This document shows, one piece after another, positions 42,969-53,025 of a stretch of DNA of 64,000 bases. Position numbers and translations under genes: made by a program. The stretch lies in NCBI RefSeq assembly GCF_022810305.1, contig NZ_JALGQH010000028.1, positions 1 through 64,000 of the forward strand, given 5' to 3'. Each line of letters begins with the position of its first letter. Within the stretch, counting starts at the first letter, position 1. This stretch comes from Rhodococcus sp. ARC_M6. Its GTDB lineage: Bacteria; Actinomycetota; Actinomycetes; Mycobacteriales; Mycobacteriaceae. The notes below the pieces were generated by a model. It was not told the origin of the DNA, made no database searches, and saw nothing but the letters and a program-made list of their open reading frames with translations.

Positions 42969-45695
42969 TCAAGCTGCGTCGACGGCAACTACCCCGCGGC
43001 GAATTGCCCCAACCGCTTTGGCTGCAGTCTTCGCGACCTCGGGATCTGTCGATGTCAGACGCACCTGGTCCAGTAGATCGATAACCTGACGGCACCAGCG
43101 CACAAAATCGCCCGCCGAGAGCGCCCGACCCTGCATCCCTGTCGCAACCAATGCCTCGACCAGTGAGTGATCGCTTGCCCAATGGTAAACAGCTGTCACA
43201 AAACCCAGATCGGGCTCTCGCGTCGGCGGCAGTTTGTGACGTATTTCGTCGGAACGCAATTCACTCCACAGCCGCTGTGTGTCGTTGAGCGCGAGGCGAA
43301 TCGCTTGGCTCGGAACCCGATCAGCGGTGTCGCCCTCGCGCCGTGACTCGAAAATGACCGAGGACACAACTCCGGCGAGTTCTGCCGGCGTCAGCCCCTT
43401 CCAGATGCCCGTCCGCAACGCCTCGGCCACCAGGAGGTCGCTTTCGCAGTAGATTCTGCTCAACCGTCGACCTGCTTCCGTCACTTCGGGAGCCGATTCC
43501 GCGGTCATGTATCCGCGTTCCTTCAGGAGCGAAACAATGCGGTCGAAAGTTCGCGCCAGCGAGTTGGTCGTGGCTTTCGCTTTCTCACGCATCGTCTGAG
43601 TTTCGCGTGCCAAGCGGTTGTACTTCTCACCGATTCGCCCGAGGTGATCGCGGTCCGGCCAACTATGGCACGGGTGTACACGAATCGCACGTCGCAACGA
43701 CGCCACCTCTGCGTCCTCGGAAGCGCCGCCTTTGTGCCGCTTCTTGCGCCGCGGTGCGGTGATTCCGGTACTACGTAGCGACGACGCCAGATCACGCCGA
43801 ACGCGTGCGGTGTGGTGATCCACCAACTTCGGCAATCGCATTTCGCCGATAACTTCTGCTGCCTCCGGAAAATCTGCCGCCGACAGCTTGCCTGCCCACT
43901 GATCCTCGGTCAGAACCAGCGGCCGCGGATCCTTGGGATCATTGTCGGGTACCAACACCACGGCAGTACCGGAATGTCGGCCGATGGGAATCGCGATCAC
44001 ATTGCCGCGCCGCAGCGTGCGCAATGATTCGACAGCGCTGTCTCGACGGTCTTCACGGCTTTCACGCTCGAGTTTGCGCTCACGCGCACTCAGTCGCTCG
44101 CGCAGGGACGCGTACTCGTAGTACTCGCCGTCGACTCCGCCCAGCTTCTCCTGCAACGCTTTCAGAGCTACTTCGTTGCGTTCGATACCTCGAACCAGGC
44201 CGACCACCGAGCGGTCTGCCTGGAACTGTGCGAATGATCGTTCGAGCAGCGTGCGAGATTCCTCGGCCCCCATCCGATCGACAAGATTGATCGACATGTT
44301 GTAGGACGGCTTGAACGAGCTGCGTAACGGGAAGGTTCGCGTCGACGCCAAACCCGCGACATCGAGCGGCTCGACGCCGGGCTGCCACAAAACAACTGCG
44401 TGGCCTTCGACGTCGATACCTCGACGGCCCGCTCGGCCGGTGAGCTGTGTGTACTCACCCGGGGTGAGTTCGGCATGCGTTTCGCCGTTGTACTTGACCA
44501 ACCGTTCCAAGACGACCGTTCGAGCCGGCATGTTGATGCCGAGGGCCAGCGTTTCGGTGGCGAACACCGCTCGCACGAGACCCTTGACGAACAATTCCTC
44601 GACTGTTTGCCGGAAGGCCGGCAACATCCCGGCATGGTGTGCTGCCAGGCCGCGCTGCAGAGCCTTGCGCCACTCGAAGTAGCCGAGCACTTCCAAGTCG
44701 TCCTTGGGAAGTTCTCCGGTGTGTTTGGTGATGATCGCGTCGATCTCACGCACCTGCTCGGGTGTGGTCAGATCCAGGCGTGAGCGCACGCACTGGGCCA
44801 GTGCGGCATCGCAGCCGGCGCGCGAGAAGATGAAGGTGATAGCCGGCAGCAATCCGTCTTTGTCGAGTTGCGCGATCACGTCGGGCCGTGGGATCGGGCG
44901 GAAGTCACTGGCATTCTGATAGTGACTGCGCCCGCGTCCGCGTGGCTGCCAGCTCTCCACCCGATCGAGTGCCTGACGTTGCTTGACGTGCCGAACCAGA
45001 TCCTGATCGACGACAAACGTCTTGGGACCTGCCGACGGAAGACTGCGACTGTCGAAGAGATCGAAGATGCGACGGCCCACCATGATGTGCTGCCACAGCG
45101 GAATCGGGCGCGTTTCGTCGACCACCACTGTGGTGTCGCCGCGAACCGTTTCCATCCACCCACCGAATTCTTCGGCGTTGCTGACCGTCGCGGACAAACT
45201 CACCAAGCGCACGTCCTCGGAGAGGTGCAGGATCACTTCTTCCCACACCGCGCCGCGGAACCGGTCAGCCAGGTAGTGAACCTCGTCCATGACGACGTGA
45301 GAGAGCCCGCGAAGTGCTTCGGAATTGGCGTACAGCATGTTGCGGAGAACTTCGGTGGTCATAACCACGACGGGAGCGTCGGAGTTGATGCTGGAGTCTC
45401 CGGTCAGCAACCCGACTTCGCCGGCTCCGTACCGCTCGACCAGCTCGGCGTACTTCTGATTGCTGAGCGCTTTGATGGGCGTCGTGTAGAAACACTTCCG
45501 CCCAGCAGCCAGCGCCAAGTGGACGGCAAACTCACCCACCACCGTCTTGCCGGCGCCCGTAGGCGCGCACACCAGAACGCCGTGACCGTCTTCGAGGGCC
45601 CGGCAGGCTTTGATCTGGAACGGGTCGAGTTCGAACTTCAACCCCGACACGAACTTGCTGAGCTCCACGTCGGAACTCTGTTCACTATTGCTCAT
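42969..45695 (-). CDS. helY: Ski2/Mtr4-like DExH helicase HelY
   Basis: A 908-aa superfamily 2 RNA/DNA helicase matching Rv2092c. Walker A is VLVCAPTGAGKTVVGE (about 45), motif II is DEVHYLAD, motif III is SLSATVSN, and the C-terminal RecA domain has VFATETLALGINMPARTVV and QLTGRAGRRGID. A DSHCT-like helical domain ends the protein. ATG 45695 is used; GTG 45701 is possible. It lies downstream of tatA-tatC on the same strand. Confidence 0.92.
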   Translation of the reverse strand: MSNSEQSSDVELSKFVSGLKFELDPFQIKACRALEDGHGVLVCAPTGAGKTVVGEFAVHLALAAGRKCFYTTPIKALSNQKYAELVERYGAGEVGLLTGDSSINSDAPVVVMTTEVLRNMLYANSEALRGLSHVVMDEVHYLADRFRGAVWEEVILHLSEDVRLVSLSATVSNAEEFGGWMETVRGDTTVVVDETRPIPLWQHIMVGRRIFDLFDSRSLPSAGPKTFVVDQDLVRHVKQRQALDRVESWQPRGRGRSHYQNASDFRPIPRPDVIAQLDKDGLLPAITFIFSRAGCDAALAQCVRSRLDLTTPEQVREIDAIITKHTGELPKDDLEVLGYFEWRKALQRGLAAHHAGMLPAFRQTVEELFVKGLVRAVFATETLALGINMPARTVVLERLVKYNGETHAELTPGEYTQLTGRAGRRGIDVEGHAVVLWQPGVEPLDVAGLASTRTFPLRSSFKPSYNMSINLVDRMGAEESRTLLERSFAQFQADRSVVGLVRGIERNEVALKALQEKLGGVDGEYYEYASLRERLSARERKLERESREDRRDSAVESLRTLRRGNVIAIPIGRHSGTAVVLVPDNDPKDPRPLVLTEDQWAGKLSAADFPEAAEVIGEMRLPKLVDHHTARVRRDLASSLRSTGITAPRRKKRHKGGASEDAEVASLRRAIRVHPCHSWPDRDHLGRIGEKYNRLARETQTMREKAKATTNSLARTFDRIVSLLKERGYMTAESAPEVTEAGRRLSRIYCESDLLVAEALRTGIWKGLTPAELAGVVSSVIFESRREGDTADRVPSQAIRLALNDTQRLWSELRSDEIRHKLPPTREPDLGFVTAVYHWASDHSLVEALVATGMQGRALSAGDFVRWCRQVIDLLDQVRLTSTDPEVAKTAAKAVGAIRRGVVAVDAA

Positions 45696-45749
45696 AACCA
45701 CCCCGTCAGCGTTTCACACGTGGGCGACACGAAATTCACAGCGTCACAG

Positions 45750-45788
45750 GGCTCACAAAGTGTCGGCACATGGCTCACAACGTGTCGG
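45750..45788. repeat. Short direct repeat at the end of tatC
   Basis: A 17-base unit (ggctcacaaNgtgtcgg) occurs at 45750-45766 and 45772-45788 with one difference. The second copy holds the last codons and stop of tatC; the first lies downstream of it. It looks like a small local duplication. Confidence 0.7.
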
Positions 45789-46806
45789 TGAAGTCCTGTC
45801 CGGATGTGCTCTCTCCCGCGCCTGACTTGGGCTCGCTGGTTGCCGCAGCCTTTGCCTTCGATTTGCGTCCGAACAGACCGGTCGATTCAGCCTTCGGCTT
45901 TGCCGGTTCGTCGAATGCCGCATTCAGATCCGAAGGCGCCGTAATCGACGACGCTTCCTCGTCCGAGAGTGCGCCCCAGTCCTCGCCGGCCTTCTTGGCC
46001 TTTCGGCGGTCGTTGATCCTGGCGATCTGAACTGCGAACTCGAACAACAAGGTAAGTGAGAGCGCGAGGGCGATCATTGAGAACGGGTCCGAACCCGGAG
46101 TTGCGATGGCAGCAAACACGAACAGACCGAAGATCAATCCGCGACGCCACGCCTTCAGACGCTCGTACGTGAGAATGCCCGCAAAGTTCAGTACAACGAC
46201 AAGAAGCGGAATCTCGAAGCTCACGCCGAAGATCAACAGCAAGTTGATGATGAACCCGAAGTACTCGGAACCACTCAATGCGGTGATCTGGACGTTGTCA
46301 CCGATGGTCAGGAGGAAGTGCAGAGCTTTCGCAACCACCAAGTAAGCAAGGACAGCGCCGAGCATGAACAGACCGGCACCGGCGGTGACGAACCCTACTG
46401 CGTATCGACGTTCCTTCGAATACAAGCCCGGCGTGATGAACGCCCACAATTGGTAGAGCCAAATGGGGCTGGCCAGCACGATGCCGGCTGTGAGGGCCAC
46501 CTTGAACCGCAGCATGAACTGCTCGAACGGACCCGTTGCGAGTAGGCGGCAAGCGTCGTCCGAGGTGAGGCTTGCGCGACTCTCGACAGGAAGGGAACAG
46601 TAGGGGCCGGTGAGCAAGTTGCCCAGGCTCTCGAGCCCGAGCAATGTATGCGAGTACCAGTAAAATCCGAATGCTGTCGTGATGATCACGCCGAGAAATG
46701 CGAACAATAATCGAGTCCGCAGTTCATACAGGTGGTCGATCAGCGACATCGTGCCGTCGGGATTGACCTTCCGCTGGCGGTTACGCGGGTCTAACGGAAT
46801 ACGCAC
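45775..46806 (-). CDS. tatC: Twin-arginine translocase subunit TatC
   Basis: A six-helix membrane protein that binds Tat signal peptides. The 343 residues include the N-terminal [15 protein letters not shown] (conserved Glu in HLxELR), then helices from [17 protein letters not shown] to [21 protein letters not shown] charged cytosolic tail of about 75 residues (Lys, Ala, Ser rich) follows, as is usual in actinobacteria. GTG 46806 is the start. It serves exported proteins such as the cholesterol oxidase at 22.5-24.1 kb. Confidence 0.94.
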   Translation of the reverse strand: MRIPLDPRNRQRKVNPDGTMSLIDHLYELRTRLLFAFLGVIITTAFGFYWYSHTLLGLESLGNLLTGPYCSLPVESRASLTSDDACRLLATGPFEQFMLRFKVALTAGIVLASPIWLYQLWAFITPGLYSKERRYAVGFVTAGAGLFMLGAVLAYLVVAKALHFLLTIGDNVQITALSGSEYFGFIINLLLIFGVSFEIPLLVVVLNFAGILTYERLKAWRRGLIFGLFVFAAIATPGSDPFSMIALALSLTLLFEFAVQIARINDRRKAKKAGEDWGALSDEEASSITAPSDLNAAFDEPAKPKAESTGLFGRKSKAKAAATSEPKSGAGESTSGQDFTDTL

Positions 46807-46848
46807 TGGTGCATCCTGCTCTTTGCGTCCTGGTCTTGGTCAGCAAAC

Positions 46849-46879
46849 AACCGGGGTGAACAAAATTCTCACCCCGGTT
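46849..46879. terminator. Hairpin between tatA and tatC
   Basis: AACCGGGGTGA (46849-46859) and TCACCCCGGTT (46869-46879) pair over 11 bp around a 9-base loop (acaaaattc). It lies 15 bp after tatA and 43 bp before tatC. A T-run is weak (gttgtttg on the minus strand), so partial termination that lowers TatC relative to TatA is plausible. Confidence 0.6.
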
Positions 46880-46894
46880 AGAACGCAGCGTGTA

Positions 46895-47164
46895 CTAGAG
46901 CGACTTGATTTCGGTCGGCTGCGCGACAGGCGCAGCTGCACCGTTTGTCGCGACAGTAGTGGCCGGAAGCTGAGCCGGAGCCGGAGCAACGACGGGGGCA
47001 GCGGTGGTCGCTGCATCGTCGTTCTGCATTTCCTTCACTTCACTCTTGAAAATGCGCAGTGAACGGCCGAGCCCTCGAGCTGCGTCGGGAAGTTTCTTCG
47101 ACCCGAACAGAATAACGACGACAACAGCGACAATCAGCCAATGCATCGGCTGCATTGCACCCAT
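46895..47164 (-). CDS. tatA: Twin-arginine translocase subunit TatA
   Basis: The 89 residues show one membrane helix ([20 protein letters not shown]), the FG-S-KKLPD hinge, the amphipathic helix ([18 protein letters not shown]) and a disordered Ala/Pro tail. ATG 47164 has gggagg five bases upstream. No tatB is next to it, as in mycobacteria where tatB is elsewhere. Confidence 0.94.
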   Translation of the reverse strand: MGAMQPMHWLIVAVVVVILFGSKKLPDAARGLGRSLRIFKSEVKEMQNDDAATTAAPVVAPAPAQLPATTVATNGAAAPVAQPTEIKSL

Positions 47165-47286
47165 AACGACCTCCCATGATCAGATTCTTCGATGCTACCG
47201 GACACAACCGGCGTGCGGATGCGTAAATTCCCAACTGTGGCTACCTTTTACCTGTTTGTTTCCTGTACGCCATCTGTGAAGGCGCG

Positions 47287-48264
47287 TTACGAGCCGATCG
47301 TGTCGTAGGCATCGAGCGCCGCGATTGCCCGGTTATGGACCTCCACGACCAGTTCCGGCGGGCCGAGGACTCGGACGCCTTCCCCGAATCCCAGCACCAA
47401 CCGTGCCATCCATTCGAGTGTCCCGAAACTCATTCCGGCCTCGACGCTGCCGTCGTCGTTCACTTTCAGAACGTCCATCGGGTAGTAGTCGAGCATCCAC
47501 ACGCAGTTCTGGGCCACGAACAACCGAGCTTCCGGTAGCGAACCGTCGCCACTGAACAGCTCCAAGCTGGAATCGTCAGCCAAAGCATGCGGCGGCGGGT
47601 TCGACTCTTCGTCGAGTTCTACCGCGTCGTCGATGCGATCGAACCGGAACAGCCGAACGCCCTCGGCCTGCCGGCACCACGCCTGCAGATAGCTGAAATT
47701 GTCGACCAATACGATCCGGACCGGATCCACGACTCGCTCGGAGACCGCATCCCGCGACGCCGAGTAGTACGTCAGCTTCAGCGCCTGTCGATCCGCCAAG
47801 GCCGCCCGCACTGTTGTCGTGACTGGCGCTTCGGCGACGTCGACGTCCGGTTCGGATTCGCTGCCACGACCCGTCGCCTGCGCCGCAGCAGAACCTGCGG
47901 CATCCTCGATCTTGGCAATCGCCCGCTGCGCAGCCGACGGATCCACCATCCCCGGCATCTCGACCAACGATCGCAAGGCGATCAGCAAGGCAGTCGCCTC
48001 GGTCGACGTCAGCCTCAATGGACGGTCGATGCCCGCTGAGAACGTGACTTCGATACTTTCCTCGGAAAACGACAGATCGATGAGATCGCCGGGTCCGTAC
48101 CCAGGCAGACCGCACACCCAGAGTTGATTGAGATCGTTCATCAACTGTGTAGTACTGACACCGAGTTCCTCGGCGGCCTCGGCGGCACTGATACCCGGAT
48201 TCGCAATGAAATAGGGGACGAGGTTCAGTAATCGCGCCAGCCTCGACGACAAACGATTACTCAT
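47287..48264 (-). CDS. pafC: WYL-domain regulator PafC
   Basis: The 325 residues form an N-terminal winged helix (RLARLLNLVPYFIANPGISAAEAAEELG) and a WYL domain with WCX extension (ALKLTYYSASRDAVSERVVDPVRIV, then YLQAWCRQAEGVRLFRFDRI). PafB and PafC together activate the DNA-damage response genes of mycobacteria. ATG 48264 overlaps the pafB stop by four bases. Confidence 0.92.
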   Translation of the reverse strand: MSNRLSSRLARLLNLVPYFIANPGISAAEAAEELGVSTTQLMNDLNQLWVCGLPGYGPGDLIDLSFSEESIEVTFSAGIDRPLRLTSTEATALLIALRSLVEMPGMVDPSAAQRAIAKIEDAAGSAAAQATGRGSESEPDVDVAEAPVTTTVRAALADRQALKLTYYSASRDAVSERVVDPVRIVLVDNFSYLQAWCRQAEGVRLFRFDRIDDAVELDEESNPPPHALADDSSLELFSGDGSLPEARLFVAQNCVWMLDYYPMDVLKVNDDGSVEAGMSFGTLEWMARLVLGFGEGVRVLGPPELVVEVHNRAIAALDAYDTIGS

Positions 48265-49274
48265 CGATTGGTTCCCTTCGACTCGACACTTGCCGACAGC
48301 GAAGCCGCGCCGTGAAGTTTCGCGACCACATCGGCGCGCAGATCCGGTGGATCCAATACCAGTGCGTCGACGCCGTGGCCGGCGATCAAACGGGCTGTCC
48401 ATTCCCACGAGCGGACGGGGATCGACAAAACGGTACCTTCACGTTCGGTCAACGTCCGATCTGTCGATGACGATGCAAGCCTGCGCAATTCGTGGGCCCG
48501 GTTCGCCGCCACCCACACCGTTGCGGTACCGGTGACGACACCTGAACCCGTTACGCGGTCCACTACTTCCCGGAGATCGAGTCCCTCAGGTTTGTGAACT
48601 GCACCGGCCGGACCGAATTCCCGAACGTCATCGCCGATGCGTGAAAGCCGAAATGTTCGAACGGCATCACGGTCGACGTCGTGTCCGACCAGGTACCACT
48701 TGCCGTTGTGGGTGACGACTCCCCACGGTTCGACAGTGCGTTCGGTGAACGGTTCATTGAGCGCGCCTCGGTGCTGGAAATGAACTGCGCGCCCAGCGTC
48801 GACTGCTGCGAGAAGCTTGCCCAATGCGGGTTCGGAACCTCGGGTGCGGGCCGGGATAGCAGTGACCGGGGCAGCGGGAACCTCGCCGTCGACCTGCACA
48901 CCGGCCGCCCGAAGTTTGAGCAGCGCACTCTGTGCCGCGGCGATGAGCTCCGGAGATTCCCACAACTGCACTGCAACGGCGACCGCCGCAGACTCTTCGC
49001 TGGTCAGATCCACATCCGGAAGCTCATAGGCATTCCTGTTGATGCGGTAGCCCTCAACCGTCGAAAACCGTCCAGCAGGACCGGTTTCCAACGGAACACC
49101 CAGGTCACGAAGCTCATTCTTGTCGCGTTCGAACATTCGACTGAACGCTTCGTAGTTGGCGGAATCGTTGTAACCCGCCACCGAGTCACGGATTTTCTCC
49201 GCGGTGAGGAACTGCCTGGTGGACAGCAAAGCAATCACCAGGTTCATCAACCGCTCGATCTTCGATGTCGCCAC
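48261..49274 (-). CDS. pafB: WYL-domain regulator PafB
   Basis: A 337-aa partner of PafC with the same architecture: HTH (IERLMNLVIALLSTRQFLTAEKI), middle helices, and WYL region (AVHFQHRGALNEPFTERTVEPWGVV, then KWYLVGHDVDRDAVRTFRLSRI). A separate dimer with PafC is known. The gene lies 43 bp after pafA on the same strand; although named for the operon, PafBC is not required for pupylation. Confidence 0.92.
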   Translation of the reverse strand: MATSKIERLMNLVIALLSTRQFLTAEKIRDSVAGYNDSANYEAFSRMFERDKNELRDLGVPLETGPAGRFSTVEGYRINRNAYELPDVDLTSEESAAVAVAVQLWESPELIAAAQSALLKLRAAGVQVDGEVPAAPVTAIPARTRGSEPALGKLLAAVDAGRAVHFQHRGALNEPFTERTVEPWGVVTHNGKWYLVGHDVDRDAVRTFRLSRIGDDVREFGPAGAVHKPEGLDLREVVDRVTGSGVVTGTATVWVAANRAHELRRLASSSTDRTLTEREGTVLSIPVRSWEWTARLIAGHGVDALVLDPPDLRADVVAKLHGAASLSASVESKGTNR

Positions 49275-49317
49275 GCCGAAATCCTAGTGGCTCGCCGGTA
49301 GCGGGTGCGCCCAAGCG

Positions 49318-50676
49318 CTACATCGACGCGATGAGTCTCTCCACTCTCTCGTCGACGGAACGGAACGGGTCCTTGCAGAGCACGGTCCGCTGAGCTTGAT
49401 CATTGAGCTTGAGATGTACCCAGTCAACAGTGAAGTCTCGCCCGGCTGCCTGCGCTGCGGTGATGAAATCGCCGCGAAGTTTCGCGCGTGTCGTCTGAGG
49501 TGGGTTGTCGACGGCCTCGTCGATGGTTTCGTCCTCCGTGACCCGCTTGACCAAACCCTTACGCTGCAGAACGTCGAAGACGCCCCGGCCACGTTTGATG
49601 TCGTGATAGGCCAGATCGAGTTGAGCGATTTTCGGATCCGACAGATCGAAGCCGTGACGATCCTGGTAGCGCTGGAACAGTTTGCGCTTGATCACCCAGT
49701 CGATCTCGGTATCGACCTTCGCAAAATCCTGCGCTTCGACGGCGTCGAGCATCCGGCCCCACAGGTCGACTACCTGCTCGACCTGCGGATCGGGTTCACG
49801 ATTCTGGAGGTGCTCGACGGCCTTGGAGTGGTACTCACGCTGGATGTCAAGAGCACTCGCCTGGCGTCCGCCGGCCAATCGGACCGGACGTTTGCCAGTG
49901 ACGTCGTGGCTGACCTCGCGGATCGCGCGAATCGGGTTGTCGAGTGCAAAGTCCCGGAACGAGACTCCGGCCTCGATCATCTCGAGAACCAGCGCAGCCG
50001 AACCGACCTTCAGCATCGTGCTGGTCTCGGCCATGTTGGAATCACCGACGATGACGTGCAGGCGACGGTATTTCTCGGCGTCGGCATGCGGTTCGTCTCG
50101 CGTGTTGATGATCGGGCGTGAACGCGTCGTTGCCGACGAGACACCTTCCCAGATGTGCTCGGCGCGCTGAGAAAGACAGAAAGTGGCGGCCTTGGGTGTT
50201 TGCAGGACCTTTCCGGCCCCGCAAATGAGTTGTCGTGTCACGAGGAACGGCAGAAGGACATCGGAAATCCGCGAAAACTCGCCGGCTCTCGCGACGAGAA
50301 AATTCTCGTGGCAACCGTACGAGTTCCCGGCTGAGTCGGTGTTGTTCTTGAAGAGGTAGATATCGCCGCCGATCCCCTCCTCGGCTAGTCGCTCTTCCGC
50401 GTCGATGAGCAATTCTTCGAGTACACGCTCACCCGCGCGGTCATGATTGACCAACTGGATGAGGCTGTCGCACTCGGCCGTCGCGTACTCGGGGTGCGAA
50501 CCTACATCGAGATACAGCCGGGCTCCGTTGCGAAGAAAGACGTTGGAACTTCGCCCCCAGGACACCACGCGGCGGAAGAGGTACCGGGCAACCTCGTCGG
50601 GGCTCAGTCGCCTGTGCCCGTGAAAGGTGCAGGTAACGCCGAATTCCGTCTCAATACCCATGATTCGTCTCTGCAC
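49318..50676 (-). CDS. pafA: Pup--protein ligase PafA
   Basis: Joins the C-terminal Glu of Pup to a target Lys, using ATP. The 452 residues (GTG 50676; [16 protein letters not shown]) match the length of the M. tuberculosis enzyme. Glutamine-synthetase-like motifs: [47 protein letters not shown] and [22 protein letters not shown]. The longer reading to 50709 adds residues not in the family. Confidence 0.95.
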   Translation of the reverse strand: MQRRIMGIETEFGVTCTFHGHRRLSPDEVARYLFRRVVSWGRSSNVFLRNGARLYLDVGSHPEYATAECDSLIQLVNHDRAGERVLEELLIDAEERLAEEGIGGDIYLFKNNTDSAGNSYGCHENFLVARAGEFSRISDVLLPFLVTRQLICGAGKVLQTPKAATFCLSQRAEHIWEGVSSATTRSRPIINTRDEPHADAEKYRRLHVIVGDSNMAETSTMLKVGSAALVLEMIEAGVSFRDFALDNPIRAIREVSHDVTGKRPVRLAGGRQASALDIQREYHSKAVEHLQNREPDPQVEQVVDLWGRMLDAVEAQDFAKVDTEIDWVIKRKLFQRYQDRHGFDLSDPKIAQLDLAYHDIKRGRGVFDVLQRKGLVKRVTEDETIDEAVDNPPQTTRAKLRGDFITAAQAAGRDFTVDWVHLKLNDQAQRTVLCKDPFRSVDERVERLIASM

Positions 50677-50774
50677 ACTTCGACAGTACAACCAGAATGC
50701 CCGCTTCACCCGTGTAGTCGAGCGGCCGTCAGATCACGAGTCGACAACGGACACAACCGGCATAGGGTGGCCAG

Positions 50775-52241
50775 GTGAGAAACATTCGTCGAAAACTTGT
50801 ACGCACCGACGCCAAACTGATGGAAAGCACTGGCGCGCTTCAACCTTCCGGACTTGATTCGGCTATGCGTTTCCTCTCGCGCGCCGCGAATCACGGGGTG
50901 TTGTGGATGTTCGTCGCCATGGTGATGGCATTGCTCGGCGGGCGGCCGAGACGCGCTGCGGCTCGCGGAATGCTCGCGTTGGCCGGATCGAGTGCATTCG
51001 CCAACGGAATCCTCAAGCCGCTGTTCCCCAGACGCCGGCCCCCGGCCCGGGTGTGGCTCAATCCGAAGCGTGGAGTCGAAATTCCCACGTCCTCGTCATT
51101 TCCGTCCGGGCATTCGTCCTCGGCCGCAGCATTCACGTCAGCCGTTGCAATGGAGTCCCCCGTCGCGGGCGCCGTCATTGCGCCGCTCGCTGCAGCCGTC
51201 GCCTATTCGCGCGTGCACAACGGAGTGCACTGGCCATCCGACGTCTTCGCCGGAATCGCCGTCGGCGGGGCTGTAGCTGCGGGAACACGCCGCTGGTGGG
51301 CCGTTCGCGACGAAGAACCAGCCGACCTCGGTCCCGAATGTGTCGTACCCGCACTGCCCGGGGGCAAAGGGCTCGTAGTCTTCACCAACCCGGGGTCTGG
51401 CGATGAAAACGATGGCATCGTTGATTCGATTCGCGCATCACTCCCCGACGCCGTCATCGTCGAATTCGACCCGGATATCGACTTCGACAAGCAGATCGAG
51501 GCGAAGATCGCCGAGTTCACACCTCGTGCCTTCGGTGTCTGCGGCGGCGACGGCACAGTCGTCACGGTGGCCGACGCGGCAACCCGACACGAAATGCCGC
51601 TCGCAGTTTTCCCCGGTGGCACCCTCAACCATTTTGCCCGCGACGTAGGAGTCGTGGATGTCGACGACACCGCTCGGGCCATCGAGACGGGGCAGGCCGC
51701 ATTTGTGGACCACGCGGTCGTGACAACCGATACCGGGGTGAGCGCACGGTTTCTGAACACCGCCAGCCTGGGCGGGTACCCGGACGCCGTACGGTTGCGC
51801 GAAAAGTGGGAACCGCGCTTCGGCAAGTGGCCGGCCGCTGGAGCCGCGATGATCCGCGTACTCGCAGCCGCGGAGCCGATGTCCGTCACCATCGACTGTG
51901 TGCAGACCAGCATCTGGATGCTCTTTGTCGGGAACGGCCGCTACTCCCCCGGCGATCAGGTTCCGATGTCGCGTCCCGAACTCAACCGGGGACTACTCGA
52001 CGTGCGGTACCTGCGCGCAGACCGGAGACTCTCCCGCACTCGACTGCTGTTTGCCGCTGCAACAGGAACATTGGGCAGTTCGAGGGTGTACGTTCGCGCG
52101 CTGGTTTCATCACTGTCGGTGAATGTGGCTGACAGTCCGGTCGCTATAGCCACCGACGGTGAGGTGGTGGCAGACGCGCGCCGGTTCGATTTCGAGACCG
52201 AACCGGGCGCGGTGGCCGTCTACAGAATTACGCAGAACTAG
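50775..52241 (+). CDS. PAP2 phosphatase / diacylglycerol kinase-like fusion protein
   Basis: A 488-aa protein with a PAP2 phosphatase half (about 1-180: KPLFPRRRPPA, SSFPSGHSSSAAAF, SRVHNGVHWPSDV, with several membrane helices) and a lipid-kinase half (about 195-488: VFTNPGSGDE, FGVCGGDGTVVTVAD, VFPGGTLNHFARD). It likely acts on membrane lipid phosphates or diacylglycerol. GTG at 50775 follows ggccagg. It lies between pafA and prcA on the opposite strand, an insertion in the proteasome locus. Confidence 0.88.
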   Translation: MRNIRRKLVRTDAKLMESTGALQPSGLDSAMRFLSRAANHGVLWMFVAMVMALLGGRPRRAAARGMLALAGSSAFANGILKPLFPRRRPPARVWLNPKRGVEIPTSSSFPSGHSSSAAAFTSAVAMESPVAGAVIAPLAAAVAYSRVHNGVHWPSDVFAGIAVGGAVAAGTRRWWAVRDEEPADLGPECVVPALPGGKGLVVFTNPGSGDENDGIVDSIRASLPDAVIVEFDPDIDFDKQIEAKIAEFTPRAFGVCGGDGTVVTVADAATRHEMPLAVFPGGTLNHFARDVGVVDVDDTARAIETGQAAFVDHAVVTTDTGVSARFLNTASLGGYPDAVRLREKWEPRFGKWPAAGAAMIRVLAAAEPMSVTIDCVQTSIWMLFVGNGRYSPGDQVPMSRPELNRGLLDVRYLRADRRLSRTRLLFAAATGTLGSSRVYVRALVSSLSVNVADSPVAIATDGEVVADARRFDFETEPGAVAVYRITQN

Positions 52242-52242
52242 C

Positions 52243-53025
52243 TCAGGAGGATGCGTCGCCTTCGGCGGGCGGCGCATCCTTCTTTTTGTCTTCGGTATCC
52301 GCAGGCGGCACGGGAAGCATTGCTTCCAGTGCCTCACCCGAGATCCGTTTGAATGCGCGACGCGGACGATTGTTGTCCAGAACGGCAACCTCGAGCGCCT
52401 CGACGGTCAGTATCCGCGGTTCCGCTTCGGCCGTTCCGACTGGTGCCGGCCCGCCCTTCTGCAAAGCCCCGACCGCGATTCGCACTGCGGATTCCAGATC
52501 GAGATCCCGCTGGTACGTCTCACGCATCGCCGTCACGATCGGCTCGGTAGTGCCGCCCATGACAACAAACGACTGCTCATCGGCGATCGAACCGTCATAC
52601 GTGATCCGATACAGCTGGGCCTGCGTGCTACTGCCGAAACGGCCGATTTCAGCGACGCAGATCTCGACCTCGTACGGTTTGGGCTGCTCCGTGAAAATGG
52701 TACCCAGCGTCTGCGCGTACGCATTGGCCAGCGAGCGCCCCGTCACGTCACGGCGGTCGTACGAGTAGCCCCGCATGTCCGCGTGCACGATGCCGGCACG
52801 GCGCAGATTCTCGAACTCGTTGTATTTTCCGACTGCCGCAAATCCGAGACGGTCGTACAACTCGCTGACCTTGTGCAACGCCGTCGACGGGTTCTCCGCG
52901 ACAAACACCACACCGTCTCGGTACGTCAGCACGACAACACTTCGCCCGCGGGCAATTCCCTTGCGCGCCAACTCCGAACGATCCCGCATGATCTGTTCGG
53001 CTGATGCGTAGTACGGCATCGTCAT
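52243..53025 (-). CDS. prcA: Proteasome alpha subunit PrcA
   Basis: Outer-ring subunit of the 20S proteasome, 260 aa, with the alpha-type N-terminal gating helix ([23 protein letters not shown]) and the Ntn-like core. It keeps the Lys of the S3 pocket region. The C-terminal tail (about 25 residues, [14 protein letters not shown]) is acidic, polar and probably flexible. Start overlaps prcB stop by four bases. The 3' end contains a terminator hairpin for the opposite strand. Confidence 0.94.
   Translation of the reverse strand: MTMPYYASAEQIMRDRSELARKGIARGRSVVVLTYRDGVVFVAENPSTALHKVSELYDRLGFAAVGKYNEFENLRRAGIVHADMRGYSYDRRDVTGRSLANAYAQTLGTIFTEQPKPYEVEICVAEIGRFGSSTQAQLYRITYDGSIADEQSFVVMGGTTEPIVTAMRETYQRDLDLESAVRIAVGALQKGGPAPVGTAEAEPRILTVEALEVAVLDNNRPRRAFKRISGEALEAMLPVPPADTEDKKKDAPPAEGDASS
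52248..52285 (+). terminator. Intrinsic terminator of the PAP2/DGK gene
   Basis: On the plus strand AGGATGCGTCGCC (52248-52260) pairs with GGCGGCGCATCCT (52268-52280), 13 bp including one G-U, around a ttcggcg loop, followed by TCTTTTTG. This is a textbook Rho-independent terminator. It starts 6 bp after the PAP2/DGK stop and lies within the last codons of prcA on the other strand. Confidence 0.85.
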
